Part shown: in pieces, positions 17,547 to 24,832 of the stretch
How the letters are laid out: each line of letters opens with the position of its first letter
How positions within the stretch are numbered: the first letter of the stretch is position 1
Assembly: GCA_964425355.1 (NCBI GenBank)
Contig: CAYRMO010000010.1
Span: 1 to 40,009 of the forward strand
DNA from: Litorimonas sp964425355
GTDB taxonomy: Bacteria; Pseudomonadota; Alphaproteobacteria; Caulobacterales; Maricaulaceae
DNA length: 40,009 nt
Reading direction: 5' to 3'
Program-made: the position numbers and the translations under genes
Notes under the pieces: generated by a model
Told to the model about the DNA's origin: nothing
The model's input: only the letters and a program-made list of their open reading frames with translations
Databases searched by the model: none

Positions 17547-18329
17547 TTACTTCCCTTTAAAAACTGGCTTGGTCTTCGAAATAAAAGCCGCAATTGCCGA
17601 CATAGCATCTTCGGAGTTTGCGCATTTATTCTGATATTCAGACTCTAATCTTGCAGCGGCTTGGCTGTTTAGCCCCGGCATTTGACGTAGAATTTCTTTG
17701 GAATAGGACAGCGCCAAAGGCGCACGTTCCGCCAAATCATGCGCCCATTTCGTGGCCTCGTCTAACAATTCTTCCGCTGGGACCACCTTATTCACCAATC
17801 CCATTTCAAGACATGTCTGAGCATCCAACCGTGTACATTCGGCAATGGCGGCAAAGGCTCGCTTGTAACCCATATGATGATAGAGATAAAAAGAAGCCCC
17901 TCCATCGGGCACAAGGCCAACATTGGCGAAAGGCGAGAATACAATCGCCTTGTCTGACATAATCGCCAAATCCGCCCCTAGAGCCATGCCCAATGCGACA
18001 CCCCCCGCAAACCCGTTTATGGCTGAAAGGTATATTTTTTTGGATTGGCTAATACCATCAATCAACGGCTTATAATCTCGAATAGAATTGTCAAACGCAC
18101 CGAAATCTCTGGTTCCTAAAGGTTCTTTCAGGTCCGTGCCTGCGGAGAAGGCGCGGCCCGACCCTGTAATAATCACGATACGAATATTTTCGTTACTTTC
18201 AGCCGCGGATTGCGCTTTCGCAAAATCCGCTCTCATTTGCGTATTGAACGCATTCATATCATCAGGGCGACCCAAAGTAATAATCGCAACGTGATTATCG
18301 GTTTCGTATTTTACCGTTTCTAATTCCAT
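17547..18329 (-). CDS. Crotonase-family protein, isomerase-like (both hydratase Glu absent), 260 aa
   Basis: The fold is clear: IITLGRPDDMNAFN, GRAFSAGTDLKE and NGFAGGVALGMALGADLAI. The two hydratase glutamates are missing: the first position is Ala in GGVALG and the second lies in the segment SPFANVGLVPDGG without Glu. An Asp in VPDGG stands where PaaG-like isomerases and related crotonases carry a catalytic acid. It is therefore more likely a double-bond isomerase or another crotonase activity than a hydratase. It is the middle gene of the SDR-crotonase-nitroreductase operon, 36 bases after the SDR stop. Family sure, activity uncertain. Confidence 0.88.
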   Translation of the reverse strand: MELETVKYETDNHVAIITLGRPDDMNAFNTQMRADFAKAQSAAESNENIRIVIITGSGRAFSAGTDLKEPLGTRDFGAFDNSIRDYKPLIDGISQSKKIYLSAINGFAGGVALGMALGADLAIMSDKAIVFSPFANVGLVPDGGASFYLYHHMGYKRAFAAIAECTRLDAQTCLEMGLVNKVVPAEELLDEATKWAHDLAERAPLALSYSKEILRQMPGLNSQAAARLESEYQNKCANSEDAMSAIAAFISKTKPVFKGK

Positions 18330-18365
18330 CTCTATCTCTTTCGCTTCTCTTTGCTCATTCTCGCT

Positions 18366-19142
18366 TTAGCGAGGCGCCATTCGGATCGCACCGTCTAGGC
18401 GGACATCTTCACCGTTGAAATATGAGTTCCGACACATCTCTAAAGCTAAAGAAGCATAATCCTCTGGGCTCCCCAAACGGGCGGGGTTCGGTACTGATGC
18501 CGCCAAAGCTTCTTTAACGTTATCTGGCGCGCCTTGTAGCAAAGGCGTGTCGAATATACCCGGTAATATCGTATTCACACGAATGAATTCTCTGGCAAGG
18601 TCGCGTGCAATTGGCAATGTCATGCCCACGACACCAGCTTTAGAAGCGGAATAGGAAGCTTGTCCAATTTGGCCATCTTCGGCGGCGACAGAGGCTGTGT
18701 TGATAATAACACCGCGTTCGCCATTTTCTGGCTCTAAGGTCATCATCCCGGCCGCTGATTTAGCGGTACAGCGAAACGTGCCAATGAGATTGATTTCGAT
18801 AATTTTCGCAAAATCACCAATCGGGAAATGTCTAATTTCGCCGGTCTTACGATCACGGCTCGCTGTCTTGATCGCATTACCAGTACCCGCACAATTCACC
18901 ATGATACTTTCTTGGCCTAACGCCTCACGAATTTTCGCGAAACCCGCATCAACATCTTCGCAGGACGTCACATTCACCTTGGCAAATGCACCACCAAGCT
19001 CTTTGGCGACTTGCTCACCTGCGACCTCATTCAAATCAAAAATTCCAACTTTGACGCCCTCACTTGCTAATCTTCGAGCTGTCGCTGCACCCAGTCCAGA
19101 GGCTCCGCCTGTGATGATTGCTGTTTTGCCTTTGAGTTCCAT
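18366..19142 (-). CDS. Short-chain dehydrogenase, 3-hydroxyacyl-CoA dehydrogenase type II (HSD10)-like, 258 aa
   Basis: Classical SDR with TGGASGLGAATA for NAD binding, Asp in GIFDLNE (favours NAD), NCAG, catalytic Ser in NTASVAAEDGQIGQASYSASK with Tyr and Lys, and MTLPIARDLA / PGIFDTPLL, a signature shared with HSD10 and bacterial 3-hydroxy-2-methylacyl-CoA dehydrogenases. It probably oxidises a 3-hydroxyacyl-CoA to the 3-keto form in beta-oxidation. I chose ATG 19142 (MELKGKTAIITGG, with AGGA seven bases before) over the longer frame to 19208, which adds a non-homologous leader. First gene of the operon to 16875; operator copy 4 lies about 100 bases upstream. Confidence 0.92.
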   Translation of the reverse strand: MELKGKTAIITGGASGLGAATARRLASEGVKVGIFDLNEVAGEQVAKELGGAFAKVNVTSCEDVDAGFAKIREALGQESIMVNCAGTGNAIKTASRDRKTGEIRHFPIGDFAKIIEINLIGTFRCTAKSAAGMMTLEPENGERGVIINTASVAAEDGQIGQASYSASKAGVVGMTLPIARDLAREFIRVNTILPGIFDTPLLQGAPDNVKEALAASVPNPARLGSPEDYASLALEMCRNSYFNGEDVRLDGAIRMAPR

Positions 19143-19239
19143 TTTAAATCCTGAAGCCTTGTAAAATTTCGAAATCGCGTCTTGGTAAACCGCCATCAAA
19201 ATGACCAAACAAGATGCATTATTGGACTTATACGCCTAG

Positions 19240-19257
19240 CTTTTACGGTCGTAAAGT
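19240..19257 (+). promoter_or_regulatory. TetR-type palindromic operator, copy 4 (between SDR operon and tetR gene)
   Basis: CTTTTACGGTCGTAAAGT, close to the consensus, in the space between the minus-strand SDR operon (start 19142) and the plus-strand TetR gene (start 19353). A site shared by a TetR gene and its divergent neighbour is the usual arrangement for autoregulation, and is the main reason to link the whole motif set to this regulator. Confidence 0.75.
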
Positions 19258-19352
19258 CCTATTTGTCGCATGCTAATTATTAATCCTTGAAACCCAAGCT
19301 TGTGCTAAGCTACACGGCAAGAAGACGCAACAAAATGGCAAAGACGCGATAG

Positions 19353-19943
19353 ATGGATAAACGAGAGCAAATTCTGGAAAGTGCTCTGACTCAATTCGCA
19401 AGAAATGGGTTCCAAGGCACGAGTCTGAGCCAAATCGCGTCCGGCGCACAAACTCAAAAACAGCTCATCACCCATCATTTCGGTACCAAAGAAAAATTAT
19501 GGCGTGAAGTCGTCAATAGGGAATTGATGGATGGCGTGGAACTTTTAAAAACCGTCAAAAAGACGGCTACCGAGCAAGATGCCGAAATGGCGATCCGCCA
19601 ATTTATTCACGACTATATTCACTGGTGTGCTCGAAAAAAGGCGTTTCATCGTCTCATCGTTTTTGACAGCCAAGCCGACAATCCGCGCTTTCAATGGTAT
19701 ACGGAGAACCATTTCAAACCTAGCCACAAGGTTATGACGAACCTTATTCGCAAGGCCCAAAAGCAAGGGGTGATCATAGAGGGCAATCCTGGCCGTCTTT
19801 ATTTCACATTTATGAATATGATTAACTCGCTGGTCCTCGGCGAGCTTACATTTGAGCTCTATACGGGACGGACGCCAAATAATGGTCGCGATATCGAAAA
19901 CTTAAAAGCTATGATTTTCAAGATGCTAGATATGAAACCCTAG
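19353..19943 (+). CDS. TetR-family transcriptional regulator, 196 aa
   Basis: The N-terminal helix-turn-helix domain is typical: REQILESALTQFARNGFQGTSLSQIASGA then KQLITHHFGTKEKLWREVV (the YYHF-like recognition end). The C-terminal ligand domain (residues about 80-196) has a helical pattern with aromatic residues and shows no closer family to me. TetR proteins in acyl-CoA clusters usually bind an acyl-CoA and then release DNA. Operator copy 4 sits upstream and five further copies precede acyl-CoA genes in the window, so this is the best candidate for a local repressor of lipid or isoprenoid acid catabolism. The only other regulator here, at 29011, belongs to another family with its own motif. 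Confidence 0.93.
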   Translation: MDKREQILESALTQFARNGFQGTSLSQIASGAQTQKQLITHHFGTKEKLWREVVNRELMDGVELLKTVKKTATEQDAEMAIRQFIHDYIHWCARKKAFHRLIVFDSQADNPRFQWYTENHFKPSHKVMTNLIRKAQKQGVIIEGNPGRLYFTFMNMINSLVLGELTFELYTGRTPNNGRDIENLKAMIFKMLDMKP

Positions 19944-19965
19944 CACTTTGAACGAGAATTAAAAT

Positions 19966-20262
19966 TTAGGCGCGGGTTCCAATGATTTCCGCGCTTCCAA
20001 ACACACCTAATTTCACAGTGCCTGTAACACTGTCCCCATCTAACTCGACAGTGTGACCCAAGGTAATTTTCATTGGCTTGGTGACGGCCACATCCCATGT
20101 CGCAGATGTTCCATCAGCCTTACCGCTCGTGACCTCAGCCGTTTCTTTAGGGCCTGTCGCCGTTCCGGTTATCTCGCCGTCCTGTTCAACAAGTTCCATG
20201 ACGATCTCTTGGTCGCCCATAGGCGTTTTCGTCACCGTGTTCCACGTACCAGTATAACTCAT
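19966..20262 (-). CDS. Conserved small beta-rich protein of unknown function, about 98 aa
   Basis: Starts MSYTGTWNTVTKTPMGDQEI and continues with repeated short strands (GEITGTATGPKET, SATWDVAVTKPMKITL, GDSVTGTVKLGVFG), ending SAEIIGTRA. The pattern of GxW/TGT strands suggests a small up-and-down beta barrel like a lipocalin or calycin. I have a recollection of similar short proteins in actinobacteria and proteobacteria but know no function. No signal peptide. ATG 20262 is preferred over a TTG six bases earlier. It is the last gene of the racemase-crotonase-thiolase operon, so a CoA-ester or lipid-binding role is possible but unproven. Confidence 0.75.
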   Translation of the reverse strand: MSYTGTWNTVTKTPMGDQEIVMELVEQDGEITGTATGPKETAEVTSGKADGTSATWDVAVTKPMKITLGHTVELDGDSVTGTVKLGVFGSAEIIGTRA

Positions 20263-20324
20263 GATCAATCATCTTCATGTGAGTTAAATAATTATCTCTT
20301 CATACCGCAAAGCTACGGAATTTT

Positions 20325-21569
20325 CTAGACACGCTCAATGATAATTGCCGGAGCCATTCCGCCTGCAGCACACATTGTCACGAGGCCATATCGACCCCCT
20401 GTGCGGTGTAGATCATCTAGCACAGTCCCGATAAGAATTGAGCCTGTTGCCGCGATTGGGTGACCCAAGGCCATGGCACCGCCACTGACATTGACCTTGT
20501 CTCGATCCAGATCAAGATCACGGATGAACTTCTCAGCGACGACCGCAAAAGCCTCATTGATTTCAAAAAGATCAATATCTTCAAGGGTTAAGCCCGCCTT
20601 CTTAAGCACCTTATGCGCTGCTGGAACTGGCGCATTCAGCATCAGCGTCGGACAATCTCCCATATTCGCCGTCGCCACGATACGGCCACGCGGGGTCATA
20701 TTATTATCTTTCATATATTGCTCGGACGTCATTAAGATCGACGCCGCACCATCAACAACACCTGAGGAGTTTCCGGCGTGATGGATGTGGTTCATTTTGC
20801 CCTTTAGCTGCGGATATTTTTGATAGACCAGATCGCCATATGTCGTTCCGGCCTCATCAATTGGGAAACCAGCATAATTATCAAAGACCGTTCTTAGACC
20901 TGCTAGGCTCTCCATTGTCGTGCCTGGACGCGGAAACTCATCTTTATCTAGTGCGAGGGTTCCGTCCGCATTAAAGACCGGTACAAGCGCGCGATCGAAA
21001 CGGCCTTCTTTGACGGCTAGGGCCGCGTTTTCTTGGCTTTTGACTGCCAAACGATCTGCAGCTTCACGATCAATGCCTTCTAGTGTCGCAATCGCATCCG
21101 CGCAAACGCCCTGTTGAGATTGTGGATGTTTAGCCCGCAAACTTAAATTCCCAGAATCCATCATAGGTGGAACCTTTGGATCAGCAACAGACGCGCCGTA
21201 ACTCATCATTTCTGTACCACCAGCAATGACGACATCTTCCATACCTGACATGACTTGACCTGCGGCCAAGGACACCGTCGTAATTCCAGATCCACAAAAC
21301 CGGTCGAGCGTTACGCCTGAGGCTTTCACATCATAATCGGCATCCAGAGCTGCCATTCGCCCAAGGTCACCGCCCTGTTTTCCAACCTGATTATTCGTTC
21401 CCCAAATAATATCGTCGACCTCTGCTGTATTGAGGTCATTGCGCTCTGCGAGGGCGCGGAGGGTTGTCGCAGCGAGTGTCTGAGGATGAAGATGAGCCAA
21501 CGCCCCCTTCCCGACTTTTCCGATCCCGCGCGGTGTTCGACACGCGTCAATGATAAATGCATCTGCCAT
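20325..21569 (-). CDS. Thiolase (acetyl-CoA C-acyltransferase), 414 aa
   Basis: Complete thiolase. The nucleophile Cys lies in DRFCGSGITTVSLAAGQV (residue about 89), the second-half motif NEAFAVVAEKF is followed by NVSGGAMALGHPIAATGS with the catalytic His, and the second Cys is in TMCAAGGMAPAIIIE. It cleaves 3-ketoacyl-CoA with CoA to a shortened acyl-CoA plus acetyl-CoA or, with a 2-methyl substrate, propionyl-CoA. AAGGA precedes the ATG. It follows a crotonase by 43 bases in the racemase operon. Degradative use is favoured by the context. Confidence 0.94.
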   Translation of the reverse strand: MADAFIIDACRTPRGIGKVGKGALAHLHPQTLAATTLRALAERNDLNTAEVDDIIWGTNNQVGKQGGDLGRMAALDADYDVKASGVTLDRFCGSGITTVSLAAGQVMSGMEDVVIAGGTEMMSYGASVADPKVPPMMDSGNLSLRAKHPQSQQGVCADAIATLEGIDREAADRLAVKSQENAALAVKEGRFDRALVPVFNADGTLALDKDEFPRPGTTMESLAGLRTVFDNYAGFPIDEAGTTYGDLVYQKYPQLKGKMNHIHHAGNSSGVVDGAASILMTSEQYMKDNNMTPRGRIVATANMGDCPTLMLNAPVPAAHKVLKKAGLTLEDIDLFEINEAFAVVAEKFIRDLDLDRDKVNVSGGAMALGHPIAATGSILIGTVLDDLHRTGGRYGLVTMCAAGGMAPAIIIERV

Positions 21570-21612
21570 GATGTTTCCTTTTTAAAACTTTCTGTTTGAG
21601 AATTTCGATTGG

Positions 21613-22497
21613 TTATGAATATTTCCGGTCCGTCCACCAGGGATAGAAATCAGGCATATCCTTGGATACGCGAAGCGGGAAATCTGCTGGACGTTTTTCC
21701 AGAAAAGACGCAACGCCTTCGGCGGCATCTGCGGCCCTAGATGTCGATAGAACGCCACGGCTTTCAATCTTATGGGCTTCCATAGGATGATCTAATCCAA
21801 GTCCTCTCCAAATCATTTGACGATTAAGCGCGACAGAGACAGGGGCTGTATTATCAATAATATTATGGGCTATCTCATGGGCGCGCTCTATGAGGTTTTC
21901 TGGCGGCAATATCTGAGAAATCATGCCACCTTGCAGCGCTTCTTCGGCCTTAAAGACACGCCCTGTCAGCGACCAATCCAAGGCTTGAGCGACCCCAACA
22001 AGACGCGGTAGGAAATAGCTCGCAGTAGATTCCATACAAATACCGCGGCGGGCAAATACGAACCCGAACTTCGCGGTTTCGCTCGCAATACGGTAATCCA
22101 TAGGCAGAAGCATGGAGGATCCCATCCCCACGGCTGCGCCATTAACGGCGCCTATGACAGGCTTTTTCATATCGAAAAGGCGCAAGGTGATAAAGCCACC
22201 TCCATCCCTCGCGGACTCAGAGGCGTAATTTAATTTGCCGTCAGCGCCTTCGCTGTCAGGATTGCCGATATCGGTAAATCCGCTTGCCCCCCCTGAAATA
22301 TCGGCCCCGGCACAGAAAGCGCGACCCTCACCAGTTACAATCACAGCTCTGGCCGCATCATCATTGTCAAGTTCATCCAGCGCTTCAACGAAGTCCATCA
22401 TCATGGGACCCGTAAAGGCATTCATTTTTTCAGTTCGATTAAATGTAATCGTCCCGATACCGTCGACAATGCTCGTTTTAATTAAGTTTGATGTCAT
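21613..22497 (-). CDS. Enoyl-CoA hydratase/isomerase family protein, 294 aa
   Basis: Crotonase with TITFNRTEKMNAF, oxyanion-hole segments GRAFCAGADISGG and NGAAVGMGSSMLLPMD, and ARRGICMESTASYFLPRLVG. The first hydratase Glu is replaced by Ser (GMGSS), while a Glu remains in the CMES position. This layout is seen in crotonases that handle long or bulky substrates and in isomerases. The C-terminus DMPDFYPWW is a frequent tail in this subfamily. Second gene of the racemase operon, 42 bases after the racemase stop. Confidence 0.9.
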   Translation of the reverse strand: MTSNLIKTSIVDGIGTITFNRTEKMNAFTGPMMMDFVEALDELDNDDAARAVIVTGEGRAFCAGADISGGASGFTDIGNPDSEGADGKLNYASESARDGGGFITLRLFDMKKPVIGAVNGAAVGMGSSMLLPMDYRIASETAKFGFVFARRGICMESTASYFLPRLVGVAQALDWSLTGRVFKAEEALQGGMISQILPPENLIERAHEIAHNIIDNTAPVSVALNRQMIWRGLGLDHPMEAHKIESRGVLSTSRAADAAEGVASFLEKRPADFPLRVSKDMPDFYPWWTDRKYS

Positions 22498-22539
22498 AAC
22501 TATTGCTTCGCTTAATTACCCGTTTGAAAATTTAAAAAT

Positions 22540-23658
22540 TTACGTCAGCGCGGCAATGACGTCATCGGAACATCCGACCGATTTCAATAAACTCGCCGTG
22601 TCAGCCCCTCGCTGTGGAATAGGTCCGGGGAATTCCGGCGCAGCACCGCTAAACCTTGGTGCCGGATGAGGATGGACCATAGGTCCCGATTGAACATGAC
22701 TATTCCGAGCCTTATTATGGGGATGCTGCTGGGCTTCGGCCATATTGAGCACAGGCGTCACGCATGCATCTGTACCGTCAAATAAACTTGCCCATTCGTC
22801 ACGTGACTTGGAGCCAAACACTGTCTCAAGTAAGGCATGCTGCTTGGGCCAAATCTTTCTATCATTTTGATTGCCATAGTCATCAGGCGATATCCCTGTA
22901 ATTTGCAGCATCAAGGCAAAGAATTGTGGCTCAATACATCCCACCGCCATATATTTTTTGTCAGAGGTTTCATAGCAACGATAATAAGGCGCGCCGCCAT
23001 CGAGAAGATTGTCTTCACGCTCTGTTGTCCATTGTCCAAAGGCCGATAAGGAATGCACAATACCTAACATAGACGACACGCCATCAATAATTGCGGCGTC
23101 AACCACGTCACCTTTCCCAGTCTTCTGAGCCTTAAACATGGCCGACAGAATGCCCATGGCCAGAAACATTGATCCGCCCCCATAGTCGCCTACAAGATTA
23201 ATTGGCGGTGGTGGGGCTTCATTCTTTTTACCAATTAGGTGCAAAAACCCTGTGATCGAAAGATAGTTGATATCATGACCCGCCATTTTCGACCAAGGCC
23301 CTTCTTGGCCCCAGCCTGTCATGCGGCCATAGATAAGTTTTGGATTTCTCTCGAGGCACACATCAGGCCCAACACCCAGCCGCTCCGCGACACCGGGACG
23401 GTACCCTTCGGTCAATACATCTGCGGTTTCAACAAGCTTCAACAAAGCCTCCACGGCTTGGGGTTTACGCAGATCGAGCACCATAGATTTCTTGCCACGT
23501 GCATCAATTGGATATGGTGCCGCTCCAGGTCGATCAACAATGACAACTTCTGCGCCCATCTCCGCCAGTAGATGCGCGCAATAAGGCCCAGGCCCAATCC
23601 CGGCTAATTCAATAACGCGGCACCCCGCAAGAGGACCAGTCTGATTTGATGTGCTCAC
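22540..23658 (-). CDS. Alpha-methylacyl-CoA racemase (family III CoA transferase fold), 372 aa
   Basis: Starts PLAGCRVIELAGIGPGPYCA, the family opening, with DLRKPQAVEALLKL and GYRPGVAERLG. The residues that do catalysis in mycobacterial MCR can be placed: His in MAGHDINYL, Asp in LVGDYGGGSM and Glu in VGCIEPQFF. That triad favours a racemase over a CoA transferase, which would carry an Asp at another site. The enzyme interconverts (R)- and (S)-2-methylacyl-CoA so that an (S)-specific dehydrogenase can act, as needed for pristanic-acid-like chains and sterol side chains. First gene of the operon with crotonase, thiolase and the small protein; operator copy 5 lies 27 bases upstream. Confidence 0.92.
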   Translation of the reverse strand: MSTSNQTGPLAGCRVIELAGIGPGPYCAHLLAEMGAEVVIVDRPGAAPYPIDARGKKSMVLDLRKPQAVEALLKLVETADVLTEGYRPGVAERLGVGPDVCLERNPKLIYGRMTGWGQEGPWSKMAGHDINYLSITGFLHLIGKKNEAPPPPINLVGDYGGGSMFLAMGILSAMFKAQKTGKGDVVDAAIIDGVSSMLGIVHSLSAFGQWTTEREDNLLDGGAPYYRCYETSDKKYMAVGCIEPQFFALMLQITGISPDDYGNQNDRKIWPKQHALLETVFGSKSRDEWASLFDGTDACVTPVLNMAEAQQHPHNKARNSHVQSGPMVHPHPAPRFSGAAPEFPGPIPQRGADTASLLKSVGCSDDVIAALT

Positions 23659-23684
23659 GTCTTGAATATCCTGTTTAATGCTTG

Positions 23685-23702
23685 ACTTTACGACCGTAAA
23701 AT
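23685..23702 (-). promoter_or_regulatory. TetR-type palindromic operator, copy 5 (upstream of racemase operon)
   Basis: Plus-strand ACTTTACGACCGTAAAAT, read on the minus strand ATTTTACGGTCGTAAAGT, a near-perfect copy. It lies just before the racemase gene at 23658. Confidence 0.72.
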
Positions 23703-23751
23703 GTCTCTTATCACGAGCAATATAGGCTGTCCAGAATTATGTACCCAATAG

Positions 23752-24000
23752 ACTCAAAACAGCTCTGCGCTCGCCAACCATAAATATATAGATAATCACC
23801 GCGTCGTATACCATCCATTCAACGTACCATTTGCTGCGCTACGCGAACAGGGGCCATGGCTTGTGGATTTGAACCTTGATCCAAGAGAAACCTATGACGC
23901 ATCGCTCAACAACCCGAAACCCGCGGAAGATATGTGCTAAGCGCTTCTCGAAAAACGCAAAGAAATAGAAGGCAATAAAGACCGTGAGGGTAACTCACCA
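23752..24000 (+). pseudogene. Arylsulfatase C-terminal remnant
   Basis: The plus frame from 23752 reads NHKYIDNHRVVYHPFNVPF, then GPWLVDLNLDPRETYDASL, PKPAEDMC, an in-frame TAA (23938-23940), and continues ALLEKRKEIEGNKDREG. The pattern of aromatic strand, DLxxDPxETYD and a closing ALLEK helix is that of sulfatase C-termini. No start codon, ribosome site or catalytic part is present. This fragment is on the opposite strand and 20 kb from the sulfatase pseudogene at 2220, which lacks just such a tail, but a link is only a guess. Recognition is by motif. Confidence 0.5.
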
Positions 24001-24045
24001 ACCCATCTAGATTATCACCACTTCATAGGTACACACCCAAGTCAA

Positions 24046-24813
24046 TTATTCGTAATTTTCTGCTCGAAGATTTGCGACGACATTCAAACCCAAACGTTCG
24101 CGAAAATCATCATCCAGGTTTTCTCTTAGATCGGCAGTCAAAGCTGCATTCCAATTAATTTGCGGACGTATAAAGCTACGCGTATAATACCCAAATAGTA
24201 AAGCGCGATCCTGATCCTCCGTGATATTACAACCAGATGTATGCCAAAGGCGCCCTTCCATCACGACAATAGATCCAGCTTTCGCAAAAAACGGAATTAG
24301 CCGCGAGGCCGGGTCATCTCCAAGCTCGGCACGTGTTGTCGCCTTATGGCTCTCCGGTATAAATGTCGTGGAGCCATTTTCAGAATAGGCATCGGTCAAA
24401 CACCAGATAATATTTATGGCCCAAGGCTTAAGCCAAGGTTCAGGCACGACCAAAGCCTGATCTGAATGCAATTTCATGGACTTTGATCCCGGCCGCGCAA
24501 TATTGGCCGTAAAATTTGAAATCATCCAATTCCGCCCGCAAGTTTCTTGGACAAAATCGATTGCGGTTGGATGCCGGATAAGGTCGCGAAAAACTTGATC
24601 TCTTTTGAGTAAATTAAAGACCCGCACATTATGCTCATTCGGGTCCAGCCCTTCTATATGCATGGAATTCCCACGGCGTTTGTCATCCTCAACGCCCGCC
24701 CAAAGACGCTCAAGCGCATGGGTGCATTCTTCGTCTGATTATACATCAGGGATAACGCACCATCCCTCATCTTCATATTGAGCTTTGGCTGCTGAGACAT
24801 CAGGTTTCGACAT
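24046..24813 (-). pseudogene. PhyH-type Fe(II)/2-oxoglutarate dioxygenase with in-frame stop
   Basis: From ATG 24813 the frame reads MSKPDVSAAKAQYEDEGWCV IPDV, then TAA at 24739-24741, then SDEECTHALERLWAGVEDDK and on without further break to the end. The domain is complete: LHSDQAL gives the HxD iron pair, GRLWHTSG the distal His, and RALLFGYYTRSF the region of the 2-oxoglutarate Arg. Relatives include phytanoyl-CoA hydroxylase. Restart at ATG 24663 would omit about 50 N-terminal residues. The gene follows the acyl-CoA synthetase at 24833 by 19 bases, so the pair would have activated and hydroxylated one acid. A single T-to-A change in a TTA (Leu) codon would explain the stop; the rest is unspoiled, so the loss is recent or the base is an error. 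Confidence 0.75.
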
Positions 24814-24832
24814 TTATCCCTAACCCCCGCCC

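Noticed and set aside
22541..22560. TTTACG half-site near the racemase stop as a seventh operator.
   Set aside because: The second arm (CGTAAA) is missing, and it is at a gene end, not a promoter.
8142..24741. TAA read as a sense (Leu) codon, because TAA interrupts the DoxX-like gene, the PhyH-like gene and the sulfatase tail where homology continues.
   Set aside because: Intact genes here end in TAA (for example at 10303, 14258 and 27830) at the expected family C-terminus, so TAA is a normal stop and the three cases are better seen as nonsense mutations or a rare start.
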